Origin: DASWHX01 sp036397995
GTDB lineage: Bacteria > Bacteroidota > Bacteroidia > Cytophagales > Cyclobacteriaceae
Assembly (NCBI GenBank): GCA_036397995.1
Contig: DASWHX010000020.1
Coordinates: forward strand, 1-16,493
Direction: 5' to 3'
DNA length: 16,493 nucleotides
Under the pieces are notes generated by a model that worked only from the letters and a program-made list of their open reading frames with translations, made no database searches and was not told the origin of the DNA. The first letter of the stretch is position 1; each line of letters begins with the position of its first letter. The position numbers and the translations under genes were made by a program. Positions 1 through 6,890 of this stretch are shown here, piece after piece.

Positions 1-286
1 GTGTTCCCATTATTAAGATTGTTTTCCATGTCAGTGACAATTAATCGATGAAGTCAAGTTCTGAGGTTAATTATTTTTTGAGTTTCTACAAGTTATTATA
101 TAGCTTTTATAATTTATCATACTATAATATAGTCTTATTCAAATTATTTAATGAATTAATATACATTGATCTACTGGACTCCCTTGTTTGAATCATAAAG
201 AATTGCAAACTGTGTTCGAATGGACTTATTAAAAGCTTTTGAGTTTGAACTTTCATACCTTTGGCAAAGCAATAATTAACTTAACG
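1..286. other. AT-rich non-coding stretch upstream of the serine dehydratase gene
   Basis: No convincing gene lies here. All forward frames meet a stop within about the first 50 bases, so at most the last few codons of an upstream gene could be present. Short palindromes are visible: TGTCA-G-TGACA at 29-39, ATTATA/TATAAT arms at 95-113, and ACTATA-A-TATAGT at 121-133. The AT-rich ones are expected by chance in such sequence. No clear TAnnTTTG promoter box was found for the gene that follows. Confidence 0.6.
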
Positions 287-1195
287 ATGTCGGTATTATT
301 TGACGATTTCAAAAGCTGGAAATCCTACTGTGAAGAAAAGAATCTTTCATTTTTTGAGCCTGTATTAGAATATGAAGAAAGACAAAAAGGAAGAAAAGCG
401 GCGGACACATGGAATGGATTATCACAAGCTTACCAGGTAATGTGCGATGCAATTAATACGGGTCTTAAGGAAGATATGACCTCCCGTTCAGGCATGGTGA
501 ATAACGGCGGAAAGAAAGTCTTTAACAATAAACTTTCTGTGCTTAGCCCTGAATTCCAAAAACTGATTGCGAGAACCCTGGCGGCAAAGGAAGTAAACAG
601 CTGTATGGGAAGAATAGTAGCGGCACCTACGGCGGGTGCTTCCGGAATCCTGCCAGGTGTACTTTACACCCTGCAGGAGATTCACAATCTTGATAATCAA
701 AAGATACTGGAAGCCTTGCTTGTTGCAGCCGGGATCGGACTTGTGATTGAAAAGAGAGCTTCACTTGCAGGTGCCGTTGGCGGTTGCCAGGCAGAAACCG
801 GAAGTGCAGCTGCAATGGCTTCCGGAGCGATTGTGTATTGCCTTGGTGGCAATATTACCCAAATTCTGAACGCTGTGGCAATAACTATTCAATGCACGTT
901 GGGATTAATATGCGACCCGGTGGCAGGACTCGTAGAAGTACCCTGCATAGTAAGAAATGCCAGTGCAGCATCCATTGCTTATTCTTCCGCTCAAATCGCT
1001 CTTTCAGATGTCGATAGTGTGATTCCGGCCGATGAATGCGTGGAGGCTATGGGTGAGATTGGCCAAAGTATGGAGTCGCGATATAAAGAGACAGCGATGG
1101 GTGGCTTAGCGGTAACATCCACCGGACAAAAAATTTCAAAACGCGTCTTAATTCAGGATATTGAAATATTGCCCGATCAGGATAACCATCCATGA
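287..1195 (+). CDS. sdaAA: L-serine dehydratase (ammonia-lyase), iron-sulfur dependent, alpha subunit
   Basis: This cytoplasmic enzyme subunit deaminates L-serine to pyruvate and ammonia using an oxygen-sensitive 4Fe-4S cluster. The 302-residue protein has the family's hallmark stretches: SRSGM near residue 67, AAPTAGASGI, a glycine-rich GGCQAETGSAAAM segment, and CDPVAGLVEVPCIVRN. Three cysteines at about 167, 209 and 220 have the spacing C-x41-C-x10-C, which is the cluster-binding pattern known for this family. The ATG at 287 (MSVLFDDF) is preferred over an in-frame TTG at 239 because the extra residues have no family resemblance and the protein then has normal alpha-subunit length. The beta subunit found beside it in Firmicutes, or fused to it in E. 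coli, is not in the window. The stop codon touches the stop codon of upp on the other strand. Confidence 0.92.
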   Translation: MSVLFDDFKSWKSYCEEKNLSFFEPVLEYEERQKGRKAADTWNGLSQAYQVMCDAINTGLKEDMTSRSGMVNNGGKKVFNNKLSVLSPEFQKLIARTLAAKEVNSCMGRIVAAPTAGASGILPGVLYTLQEIHNLDNQKILEALLVAAGIGLVIEKRASLAGAVGGCQAETGSAAAMASGAIVYCLGGNITQILNAVAITIQCTLGLICDPVAGLVEVPCIVRNASAASIAYSSAQIALSDVDSVIPADECVEAMGEIGQSMESRYKETAMGGLAVTSTGQKISKRVLIQDIEILPDQDNHP

Positions 1196-1840
1196 TTATA
1201 ATTTAGGTCCAAAACTTAAGTCGCCCGCATCTCCAAGCCCCGGAACAATATATTTATCATCATTCAATCTTTCATCTTTTGCAACTGTCCAGATGGTAAA
1301 AGACCGGCCTGCAAGTTCAGAATTTATGAATTCAATCCCTTCCGGAGCCGCCACAACAGAAACAAGATGAATATGAGAAGGTTTTCCGTGCCGTTCCAGG
1401 TTTTCAAGGGTTACAATTTGGGATTTACCGGTTGCCAGCATAGGATCGATCAAAATCAGGACTTTATCCGTTATATCCGGCGCTGCCAAATAGCCAAAAT
1501 TTATTTTAATTTCTTTCCCTTCTTCCCTGAACGCCCCAACAAATCCTGATTCCGAATTATCAAAAACACTGAGCAATCCATTATACAAAGGAAGCGCCGC
1601 CCGAAGAATTGGTATCAACACAATCGAATCTGACATGATTTGCACTTCGGAAGTTCCCAATGGAGTTTCTACCTCAATCATCCTATAGTTCATAGTTTTT
1701 GATAACTCATAAGCCATCAGTTGTCCGATGCGTTCCATATTCTTTCTGAAGCGCATTTTCTCAGTTTGGATAGTCTTATCTCTCAACTCGCTTATGAAAT
1801 TGTTGAACACAGAGTTCGTTTCTGAAAGTATATTGACCAT
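1196..1840 (-). CDS. upp: Uracil phosphoribosyltransferase
   Basis: Cytoplasmic pyrimidine salvage enzyme that joins uracil and PRPP to give UMP and pyrophosphate. The 214-residue protein is full length for the family (about 208 in E. coli). The PRPP-binding loop VLILIDPMLATGKS is at residues 127-140 and the uracil-binding segment YIVPGLGDAGDLSFG at 197-211. The usual basic residue after GDAGD is Leu here. The gene is transcribed toward sdaAA and ends directly against it, with no bases between the two stops. Its start is 74 bp from the divergent peptidase gene. That gap is AT-rich and shows no clear TAnnTTTG box on the minus strand, so its promoter is not identified. Confidence 0.95.
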   Translation of the reverse strand: MVNILSETNSVFNNFISELRDKTIQTEKMRFRKNMERIGQLMAYELSKTMNYRMIEVETPLGTSEVQIMSDSIVLIPILRAALPLYNGLLSVFDNSESGFVGAFREEGKEIKINFGYLAAPDITDKVLILIDPMLATGKSQIVTLENLERHGKPSHIHLVSVVAAPEGIEFINSELAGRSFTIWTVAKDERLNDDKYIVPGLGDAGDLSFGPKL

Positions 1841-1914
1841 TTTAAAATGTTTTCAATAAAATTAAGTTTTTAATTATGAAAATATGAATCAGCTACAGAA
1901 TTTTGAGGTCCATT

Positions 1915-2832
1915 ATGGAACTAAAATTACTGAAAGATCTTTGTTCAATTTCGGCAGCTTCGGGATCTGAGATTCACGTCCGGGATTTTATCTTGAAATA
2001 CCTGAAAAAACATTCCGGTTCCTGGAAGAAAAAGCCCAAAATTTTGTACGGTGATGAATTTCAGGATTGCCTTATCCTATTGTTCGGGAAACCTCGCACT
2101 GCTGTTTTTGCACATATGGATACAGTGGGTTTCACTGTCCGCTATGAGAATCAACTGATTCCCGTGGGTGGGCCGTCCGCTGAAAATGGAGTGGCTCTGG
2201 TGGGGAGGGATGCCTTGGGCGAAATTCAATGCAAATTGAAGATTGACAAACAAGACAGGCTTTATTACGATTTCGGAAGAGCTATTGAGCGTGGAACTCA
2301 CCTCACCTTTAAACCCGACTTTCGGGAAACCGGTAAAAGTGTTCAATGTTGTTCCATGGATAATCGGCTGGGAATCTATATAGCACTGAAAGTTTGTGAA
2401 CAACTTGAGAACGGCATTATTGTATTCAGTGCATGGGAAGAACATGGTGGCGGGTCCGTCCCATTTCTGGTTAAGTATATCTACGAAAATTATAAAATCA
2501 GAAATTATCTCGTCAGCGATGTAACCTGGGTTACAGACGGCGTGCATCCGGGTAAGGGAACAGTAATTTCATTGCGTGATCAAAATATACCGAGAAAAAA
2601 ATACCTGAATCAAATAATCGAAATTGCAGAAAGGGCTGGGATTAATTATCAATTGGAAGTTGAAAGTTCCGGAAGCAGCGACGGCCGCGAAATACAAACC
2701 TCCCCTTACCCGCTCGATTGGTGCTTTATAGGTCCTGCAGAGAAAAATGTCCACTCACCGGATGAAAAGGTAAACAAGAAAGATATTCTTGAAACTATCA
2801 AACTGTACAAGGTATTGATGGATGATTTATAG
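1915..2832 (+). CDS. M42-family (M20-like clan) metallo-aminopeptidase
   Basis: Probable cytoplasmic two-zinc aminopeptidase of the M42 family (FrvX/PepA-like). The 305-residue protein shows the expected metal ligands and catalytic residues in order: AHMDTVGF (His67, Asp69), SMDNRLG (Asp149), AWEEHGG (Glu175 and Glu176, one the general base), SDVT (Asp202) and VHSPDE (His280). A small beta-rich insert between about residues 80 and 135 fits the dimerisation domain of the family. It is shorter than many M42 enzymes (about 340-360). Trp precedes the two Glu residues where Gln is common, and the following sequence is HGGG rather than VGLRG. ATG 1915 is chosen over the in-frame TTG at 1903 because a GAGG lies 6 bases before it. 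Substrate is unknown. Confidence 0.82.
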   Translation: MELKLLKDLCSISAASGSEIHVRDFILKYLKKHSGSWKKKPKILYGDEFQDCLILLFGKPRTAVFAHMDTVGFTVRYENQLIPVGGPSAENGVALVGRDALGEIQCKLKIDKQDRLYYDFGRAIERGTHLTFKPDFRETGKSVQCCSMDNRLGIYIALKVCEQLENGIIVFSAWEEHGGGSVPFLVKYIYENYKIRNYLVSDVTWVTDGVHPGKGTVISLRDQNIPRKKYLNQIIEIAERAGINYQLEVESSGSSDGREIQTSPYPLDWCFIGPAEKNVHSPDEKVNKKDILETIKLYKVLMDDL

Positions 2833-2849
2833 CTTTTAAATTTATTGGC

Positions 2850-2857
2850 TATATTTG
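2850..2857 (+). promoter_or_regulatory. Putative -7 box of the hpt-adk-obgE operon
   Basis: TATATTTG matches the Bacteroidota -7 consensus TAnnTTTG and lies 24 bases before the hpt start codon, in the 49-bp gap after the peptidase gene. No good TTTG -33 box is found 17-23 bases upstream, so the call rests on the -7 box and its position alone. Confidence 0.45.
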
Positions 2858-2881
2858 CCGCCCCAACCTTAATTAAACCCA

Positions 2882-3415
2882 ATGAAGCTGCATGATCTTG
2901 AGTTCGAGTTATACTTGAAATCAGATAAAATTCAGGAAAAAGTAATTGAATTGGCCAAAAGAATAAACAAGGATTACAGGAATATTTCGCCACTGTTTGT
3001 TCCAATTCTTAATGGTTCTTTTATGTTCGCCGGAGACTTGCTGAAACTTATTAAACTGGAATGCCTGGTATCTTTCATAAAAGTGTCTTCTTATTCAGAA
3101 CTTGAATCATCAGGAAATCTGAAACAACTGATTGGCGTTAATGAGAAAATATTTGGCCGGGATGTAATAATCATTGAAGACATTATTGATTCAGGAAAAA
3201 CCATGACGGAGTTGTTGGAAAAGTTTTTGGAACTGGGCCCTAATTCTTTGGAAGTTGTTTCCCTATTCCGAAAAGAAAAAGCAAAGCAATATGATATGAA
3301 CATAAAGTATATTGGATTTGAAATCCCAAATGATTTTATTGTTGGCTACGGTTTAGATTATAATGGCTATGGCAGAAACTTGAAAGACATTTACAAACTA
3401 AAAAGCGATGAGTAA
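2882..3415 (+). CDS. hpt: Hypoxanthine phosphoribosyltransferase
   Basis: Cytoplasmic purine salvage enzyme that makes IMP (and often GMP) from hypoxanthine or guanine and PRPP. The 177-residue protein has normal length. The PRPP signature VIIIEDIIDSGKT is at residues 95-107, an upstream PILNGSFMFAGDL segment supplies the PPi loop, and FEIPNDFIVGYGLDYNGYGRN near 146-165 is the conserved C-terminal base-recognition segment. It is the first gene of a tight run: its last 8 bases overlap the start of adk, which suggests translational coupling. A TAnnTTTG-type box precedes it. Confidence 0.95.
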   Translation: MKLHDLEFELYLKSDKIQEKVIELAKRINKDYRNISPLFVPILNGSFMFAGDLLKLIKLECLVSFIKVSSYSELESSGNLKQLIGVNEKIFGRDVIIIEDIIDSGKTMTELLEKFLELGPNSLEVVSLFRKEKAKQYDMNIKYIGFEIPNDFIVGYGLDYNGYGRNLKDIYKLKSDE

Positions 3416-3995
3416 AAAACTAAACTTGGTTCTTTTCGGACCTCCTGGTGCAGGCAAGGGGACACAAAGTGAAAAAATTATTGAGAAATATAAACTTACC
3501 CATTTGTCTACCGGCGATTTGTTCAGAAAACATCTTGGGGAAGGAACAGATTTAGGAAAACAAGCCCAGGCCTATATGGATAATGGGAAATTGGTTCCTG
3601 ACGAAGTAGTGATTGAAATGGTAGGTGAAAAACTTTCAAATAACAATAATGCCAGTGGGTACATTTTTGATGGTTTTCCCAGAACCGTTGCACAGGCTGC
3701 CGCACTAGACAAGCTGCTTAGCAGTCTGAACGATTCTATTACTCTTACTATTGCTTTGGAGGTTGACGAAGCGGAATTAAGGAAAAGATTGCTGGAGCGG
3801 GGAAAGACCAGTGGACGTGCCGATGATCAGAATGAAGAAAAAATCAACACCCGTATAAAAGTATATATGGACGAAACCCTGCCCGTTGCAGATTATTTTG
3901 ATAATCAGAAGAAGTTCTATCCTGTTGAGGGTGTGGGAACCATCGATGAAATCTTCAACCGCATTTGTCAAACCATAGACGCTAAAATAAAGTGA
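3408..3995 (+). CDS. adk: Adenylate kinase
   Basis: Cytoplasmic enzyme that interconverts ATP plus AMP with two ADP. The 195-residue protein has the P-loop GPPGAGKGT at 11-19, the AMP-site THLSTGDLFR at 31-40, FDGFPRT at 87-93, and the LID arginines in ERGKTSGRADD near 130-140. The LID is the short form without the zinc-finger-like cysteines found in many Gram-positive enzymes. The start overlaps the end of hpt by 8 bases, and obgE follows after 10 bases, so the three genes are very probably one operon coupling purine salvage and adenylate balance with a GTP-sensing ribosome factor. Confidence 0.96.
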   Translation: MSKKLNLVLFGPPGAGKGTQSEKIIEKYKLTHLSTGDLFRKHLGEGTDLGKQAQAYMDNGKLVPDEVVIEMVGEKLSNNNNASGYIFDGFPRTVAQAAALDKLLSSLNDSITLTIALEVDEAELRKRLLERGKTSGRADDQNEEKINTRIKVYMDETLPVADYFDNQKKFYPVEGVGTIDEIFNRICQTIDAKIK

Positions 3996-4005
3996 TCCTA
4001 TTCCG

Positions 4006-4998
4006 ATGGCCTCCACAAACTTTATTGATCAGGTTAAGATATTCGTAAAGTCCGGATCGGGAGGGGCCGGTTCCGTACATTTCCGGAGGGAAAAATATGT
4101 TCCAAAAGGCGGCCCTGATGGTGGCGATGGTGGCCGTGGTGGTCATATCATTCTAAAGGGAAATGCTCAACTTTGGACTTTACTTCACCTGAAATACAAG
4201 AAACATATTATGGCTGCCAATGGCAACCCAGGAGAGGGTAAGGACAAATCAGGAGCTGAGGGAAAAGATGAAATAATTGAAGTACCGCTTGGAACGATAG
4301 CAAGGAACAACGAAGACGGAAAAATTCTTGCTGAAATTACTACGGATAGTGAAGAGGTAATCCTGCAGGAAGGTGGAATGGGTGGGCTCGGCAACCAGCA
4401 TTTCAAGACGTCAACTAATCAGGCACCGAGGCATGCTCAACCTGGCATCCCCGGTAAAGAATCATGGATCACTTTGGAACTGAAAATACTCGCGGATGTG
4501 GGATTGGTTGGATTTCCTAATGCAGGAAAATCAACCTTACTTTCCGTACTTTCAGCGGCAAAACCCGAAATTGCTGATTATCCATTCACTACACTTACTC
4601 CTAATCTCGGAGTAGTACCCTACTATGATGATAAATCGTTTGTTATGGCAGATATACCCGGCATCATTGAAGGCGCTGCTAAGGGCAAGGGGCTTGGTAC
4701 AAGGTTTCTGAGGCACATTGAAAGAAATTCCATTTTACTCTTTATGATACCATGCGACGCGGAAAACATCTGTAAAGAATATGAAATATTGCTCAATGAA
4801 TTGAGTACGCACAACCCTGAACTTCTGGATAAAAAAAGAATTCTTGCCCTAACAAAAGCAGATTTGATTGACGATGAACTTGAAACCGAAATTAATCGTG
4901 ATTTACCTCAAGGGATTCCGGCAATCTTTATTTCAGCGGTCACACGGAAGGGAATCGCAGAATTAAAGGACTTAATCTGGAAAAACCTTCAAGAATGA
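4006..4998 (+). CDS. obgE: Obg-family GTPase (ribosome assembly)
   Basis: Essential GTPase that associates with the large ribosomal subunit and links ribosome assembly to nucleotide state. The 330-residue protein has the glycine-rich Obg domain first (about 1-160, with repeats such as GGPDGGDGGRGG and GGMGGLGNQHF), then the G domain: G1 GFPNAGKS at 169-176, the FTTLTPNLG switch, G3 DIPG at 216-219, G4 TKAD at 283-286 and G5 SAV at 310-312. The C-terminal OCT domain of Bacillus Obg is absent, as is common. Third gene of the hpt-adk-obgE run. Four bases after its stop begins the element proposed to control grpE-dnaJ. Confidence 0.95.
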   Translation: MASTNFIDQVKIFVKSGSGGAGSVHFRREKYVPKGGPDGGDGGRGGHIILKGNAQLWTLLHLKYKKHIMAANGNPGEGKDKSGAEGKDEIIEVPLGTIARNNEDGKILAEITTDSEEVILQEGGMGGLGNQHFKTSTNQAPRHAQPGIPGKESWITLELKILADVGLVGFPNAGKSTLLSVLSAAKPEIADYPFTTLTPNLGVVPYYDDKSFVMADIPGIIEGAAKGKGLGTRFLRHIERNSILLFMIPCDAENICKEYEILLNELSTHNPELLDKKRILALTKADLIDDELETEINRDLPQGIPAIFISAVTRKGIAELKDLIWKNLQE

Positions 4999-5002
4999 TT
5001 TA

Positions 5003-5042
5003 TGCCAATCTGTCATAGAAATGTAAATTGGCAAAGAAATTG
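5003..5042 (+). promoter_or_regulatory. Putative chaperone control element upstream of grpE-dnaJ
   Basis: The 86-bp gap between obgE and grpE holds TGCCA (5003-5007), three bases, TGTCA (5011-5015), twelve bases, TTGGCA (5028-5033), six bases, TTG (5040-5042). The same order of blocks is found upstream of dnaK at 14460-14498. The first two blocks form an imperfect inverted repeat. TTGGCA-N6-TTG keeps the 12-bp GG-to-G spacing of a sigma-54 -24/-12 promoter, but the -12 GC is GA here. The element ends 42 bases before the grpE ATG. It would give grpE-dnaJ its own promoter behind the housekeeping operon. The function is inferred from the match between the two chaperone loci. Confidence 0.6.
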
Positions 5043-5084
5043 ACTCTAAAACGTAAATTTCCACCTATTTTGAATATTTAAATA

Positions 5085-5699
5085 ATGAGCGAAGAAAAGA
5101 TGGAGAAAAATCCTAGTCTGGATCAAAAAGGAAATTCTGAAACGCAGGTTGAAGATGAGAAAATTCAGGATAAAACTCCTGAGAATTTAGAGAATGCTCC
5201 AGAGCCGGAAAATGTGAAAACGGAAACCAGCCGGGAAGAAGCTGAGGATGAATCTGAAAAGCTTAGTAAAGAACTGACTGATGCGAAAGATAAATACCTG
5301 CGGTTATTTTCTGAATTTGAAAATTTCAGAAGAAGAACTGCCAGGGAAAGGCTTGATTTGATTCAAACTTCAACCGAAGGATTAATGGTAGAATTACTTC
5401 CTGTTCTTGATGATTTTGGAAGAGCCGCGGCATCCATTGAAAATGGGAGTGATAAGAAATCTGTGGCTGAAGGAATTCAGCTGATTGAAAATAAATTTAA
5501 GCGCGCCCTGGAACAAAAAGGTCTCAAAGCAATGCAGGTAAAACAGGGAGATGACTTTAATCCTGAATTGCATGAAGCAGTTTCACAAATACCTGCACCT
5601 AAGAAAAAACTTGTAGGTAAAATAATCGAGACAGTTGAAGACGGATATTTTCTGGGCGAAAAAGTAATCCGATTTGCTAAAGTTGTGATCGGAGGATAA
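5085..5699 (+). CDS. grpE: GrpE nucleotide exchange factor
   Basis: Cytoplasmic co-chaperone that releases ADP from DnaK. The 204-residue protein starts with a long acidic, probably disordered tail (about 1-55, rich in Glu, Lys and Asn). A coiled-coil helix follows (about 55-100, with the family segment LFSEFENFRRRTARER), then a helical bundle with LLPVLDDFGRA, then the C-terminal beta domain containing FNPELHEAVSQ and VEDGYFLGEKVIRFAKVVI. dnaJ starts 5 bases after its stop, so the two are co-transcribed. A second ATG at residue 6 is possible, but the first fits the spacing from the upstream element. The partner DnaK is encoded about 9 kb further on. Confidence 0.95.
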   Translation: MSEEKMEKNPSLDQKGNSETQVEDEKIQDKTPENLENAPEPENVKTETSREEAEDESEKLSKELTDAKDKYLRLFSEFENFRRRTARERLDLIQTSTEGLMVELLPVLDDFGRAAASIENGSDKKSVAEGIQLIENKFKRALEQKGLKAMQVKQGDDFNPELHEAVSQIPAPKKKLVGKIIETVEDGYFLGEKVIRFAKVVIGG

Positions 5700-5704
5700 A
5701 TTAA

Positions 5705-6817
5705 ATGAGCAAGAGAGATTATTACGAAGTACTTGGAGTTGAAAGATCAGCTAGTCCTGAGGAAATAAAAAAATCCTACAGGAAGATTGCATTGAAATTT
5801 CATCCCGATAAAAACCCGGACGACGACTCAGCAACGGATAAGTTCAAAGAGGCAGCCGAAGCCTACGAAGTTTTGAGCAATCCTGAGAAAAAGCAACGTT
5901 ATGATCAATTCGGACATTCGGGAATGAATGGCGGCGGTTTTAGCGGTGGCGGCATGAGCATGGATGATATCTTCTCTCAATTTGGAGATATCTTCGGCGG
6001 CCACAATCCGTTCGAAAGTTTCTTTGGCGGTGGTGGAAGCCGGTCACGGGGCAGGAAAGGTTCCAATCTGCGAATAAAACTCAAGCTTACCCTGGAAGAA
6101 ATGGCGAAGGGTGTTGAGAAGAAAATCAAGGTGAAGCGGATGTTGCTTGCTGATGGAGTTACTTTCAATCCCTGTAGTTCATGCGGGGGACAAGGTCAGG
6201 TAAGAAAAGTGGTTAACACCATGATTGGTCAGATGGTGTCAACCTCCACCTGTCCTGCTTGCGGAGGAAGTGGAAAGATAATCAAGAATAAGCCGGCCGG
6301 CTCAGATCAAAATGGACTCACTATGGCCGAAGAAATTATTCCAATTAAAATACCTGGCGGCATTACCGATGGCATGCAGTTATCCATGAACGGAAAGGGA
6401 AATGACCCGCCATTTGGTGGAATTCCGGGTGACCTTTTGATTTTGATTGAAGAAATTCCCCATAAGGTTCTTACCCGTGACGGCAACAATCTTGTGTATG
6501 ACCTCTATATAAGTTTTGCAGATGCGGCCCTTGGAACATCCGTGGAAATTCCAACCCTGGATGGTAAGGTGAAAATAAAGATTGAACCAGGTACTCAACC
6601 CGGCAAAATCCTGAGATTGCGTGGGAAAGGCGTAAAAGATATTCATGGCTACGGAAATGGCGACCAACTAATTCATGTAAATGTGTGGACTCCCAAAATC
6701 CTTTCACCCGAAGAAAGACAAATTCTGGAAAACCTGCGGAACTCACCAAACTTTAAACCTAATCCTGGCAAGCAAGAGCGGGGATTTTTTGAAAGAATGA
6801 AAGAATTCTTTAATTAA
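5705..6817 (+). CDS. dnaJ: DnaJ (Hsp40) co-chaperone with a reduced zinc domain
   Basis: Co-chaperone that delivers substrates to DnaK and stimulates its ATPase. The 370-residue protein has a J domain (1-70) with HPD at 33-35, and a Gly/Phe-rich linker (about 71-118) containing DDIFSQFGDIFGG. The zinc region spans about 140-205. The two substrate-binding beta domains, with IPGGITDGMQLSMNGKGN and RLRGKGV, follow, then the C-terminal dimerisation part. A canonical DnaJ has four CxxCxGxG motifs. Here only the two central ones remain, CSSCGGQG (Cys157, Cys160) and CPACGGSG (Cys183, Cys186). The first is replaced by LLADGVTF and the fourth by KPAGSDQNG. The protein otherwise has normal length and no frameshift. 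From memory, similar sequences occur in other Bacteroidota, so it is probably a lineage trait rather than a defect. Confidence 0.95.
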   Translation: MSKRDYYEVLGVERSASPEEIKKSYRKIALKFHPDKNPDDDSATDKFKEAAEAYEVLSNPEKKQRYDQFGHSGMNGGGFSGGGMSMDDIFSQFGDIFGGHNPFESFFGGGGSRSRGRKGSNLRIKLKLTLEEMAKGVEKKIKVKRMLLADGVTFNPCSSCGGQGQVRKVVNTMIGQMVSTSTCPACGGSGKIIKNKPAGSDQNGLTMAEEIIPIKIPGGITDGMQLSMNGKGNDPPFGGIPGDLLILIEEIPHKVLTRDGNNLVYDLYISFADAALGTSVEIPTLDGKVKIKIEPGTQPGKILRLRGKGVKDIHGYGNGDQLIHVNVWTPKILSPEERQILENLRNSPNFKPNPGKQERGFFERMKEFFN

Positions 6818-6890
6818 GCCTCTGGCAATCAGTATTCTGGCATTTCTAGCATTGCTGTAACCTAAGCGTAATTTTTGCGTTAAAATTGGC

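Noticed and set aside
1..51. C-terminal end of a gene running in from the left edge
   Set aside because: Short open stretches exist in two forward frames, but the 13-16 residues are too few to support a gene.
239..286. Upstream TTG start for the serine dehydratase
   Set aside because: The added 16 residues have no family resemblance, and the ATG at 287 gives a normal alpha subunit.
5066..5072. TATTTTG before grpE as a housekeeping -7 box
   Set aside because: It has one base too few between TA and TTTG, and it would leave a leader of only a few bases before the ATG.
6869..6877. TAATTTTTG before the exported protein gene as a -7 box
   Set aside because: It has one base too many between TA and TTTG, and the nearest TTG upstream is only 14 bases away.
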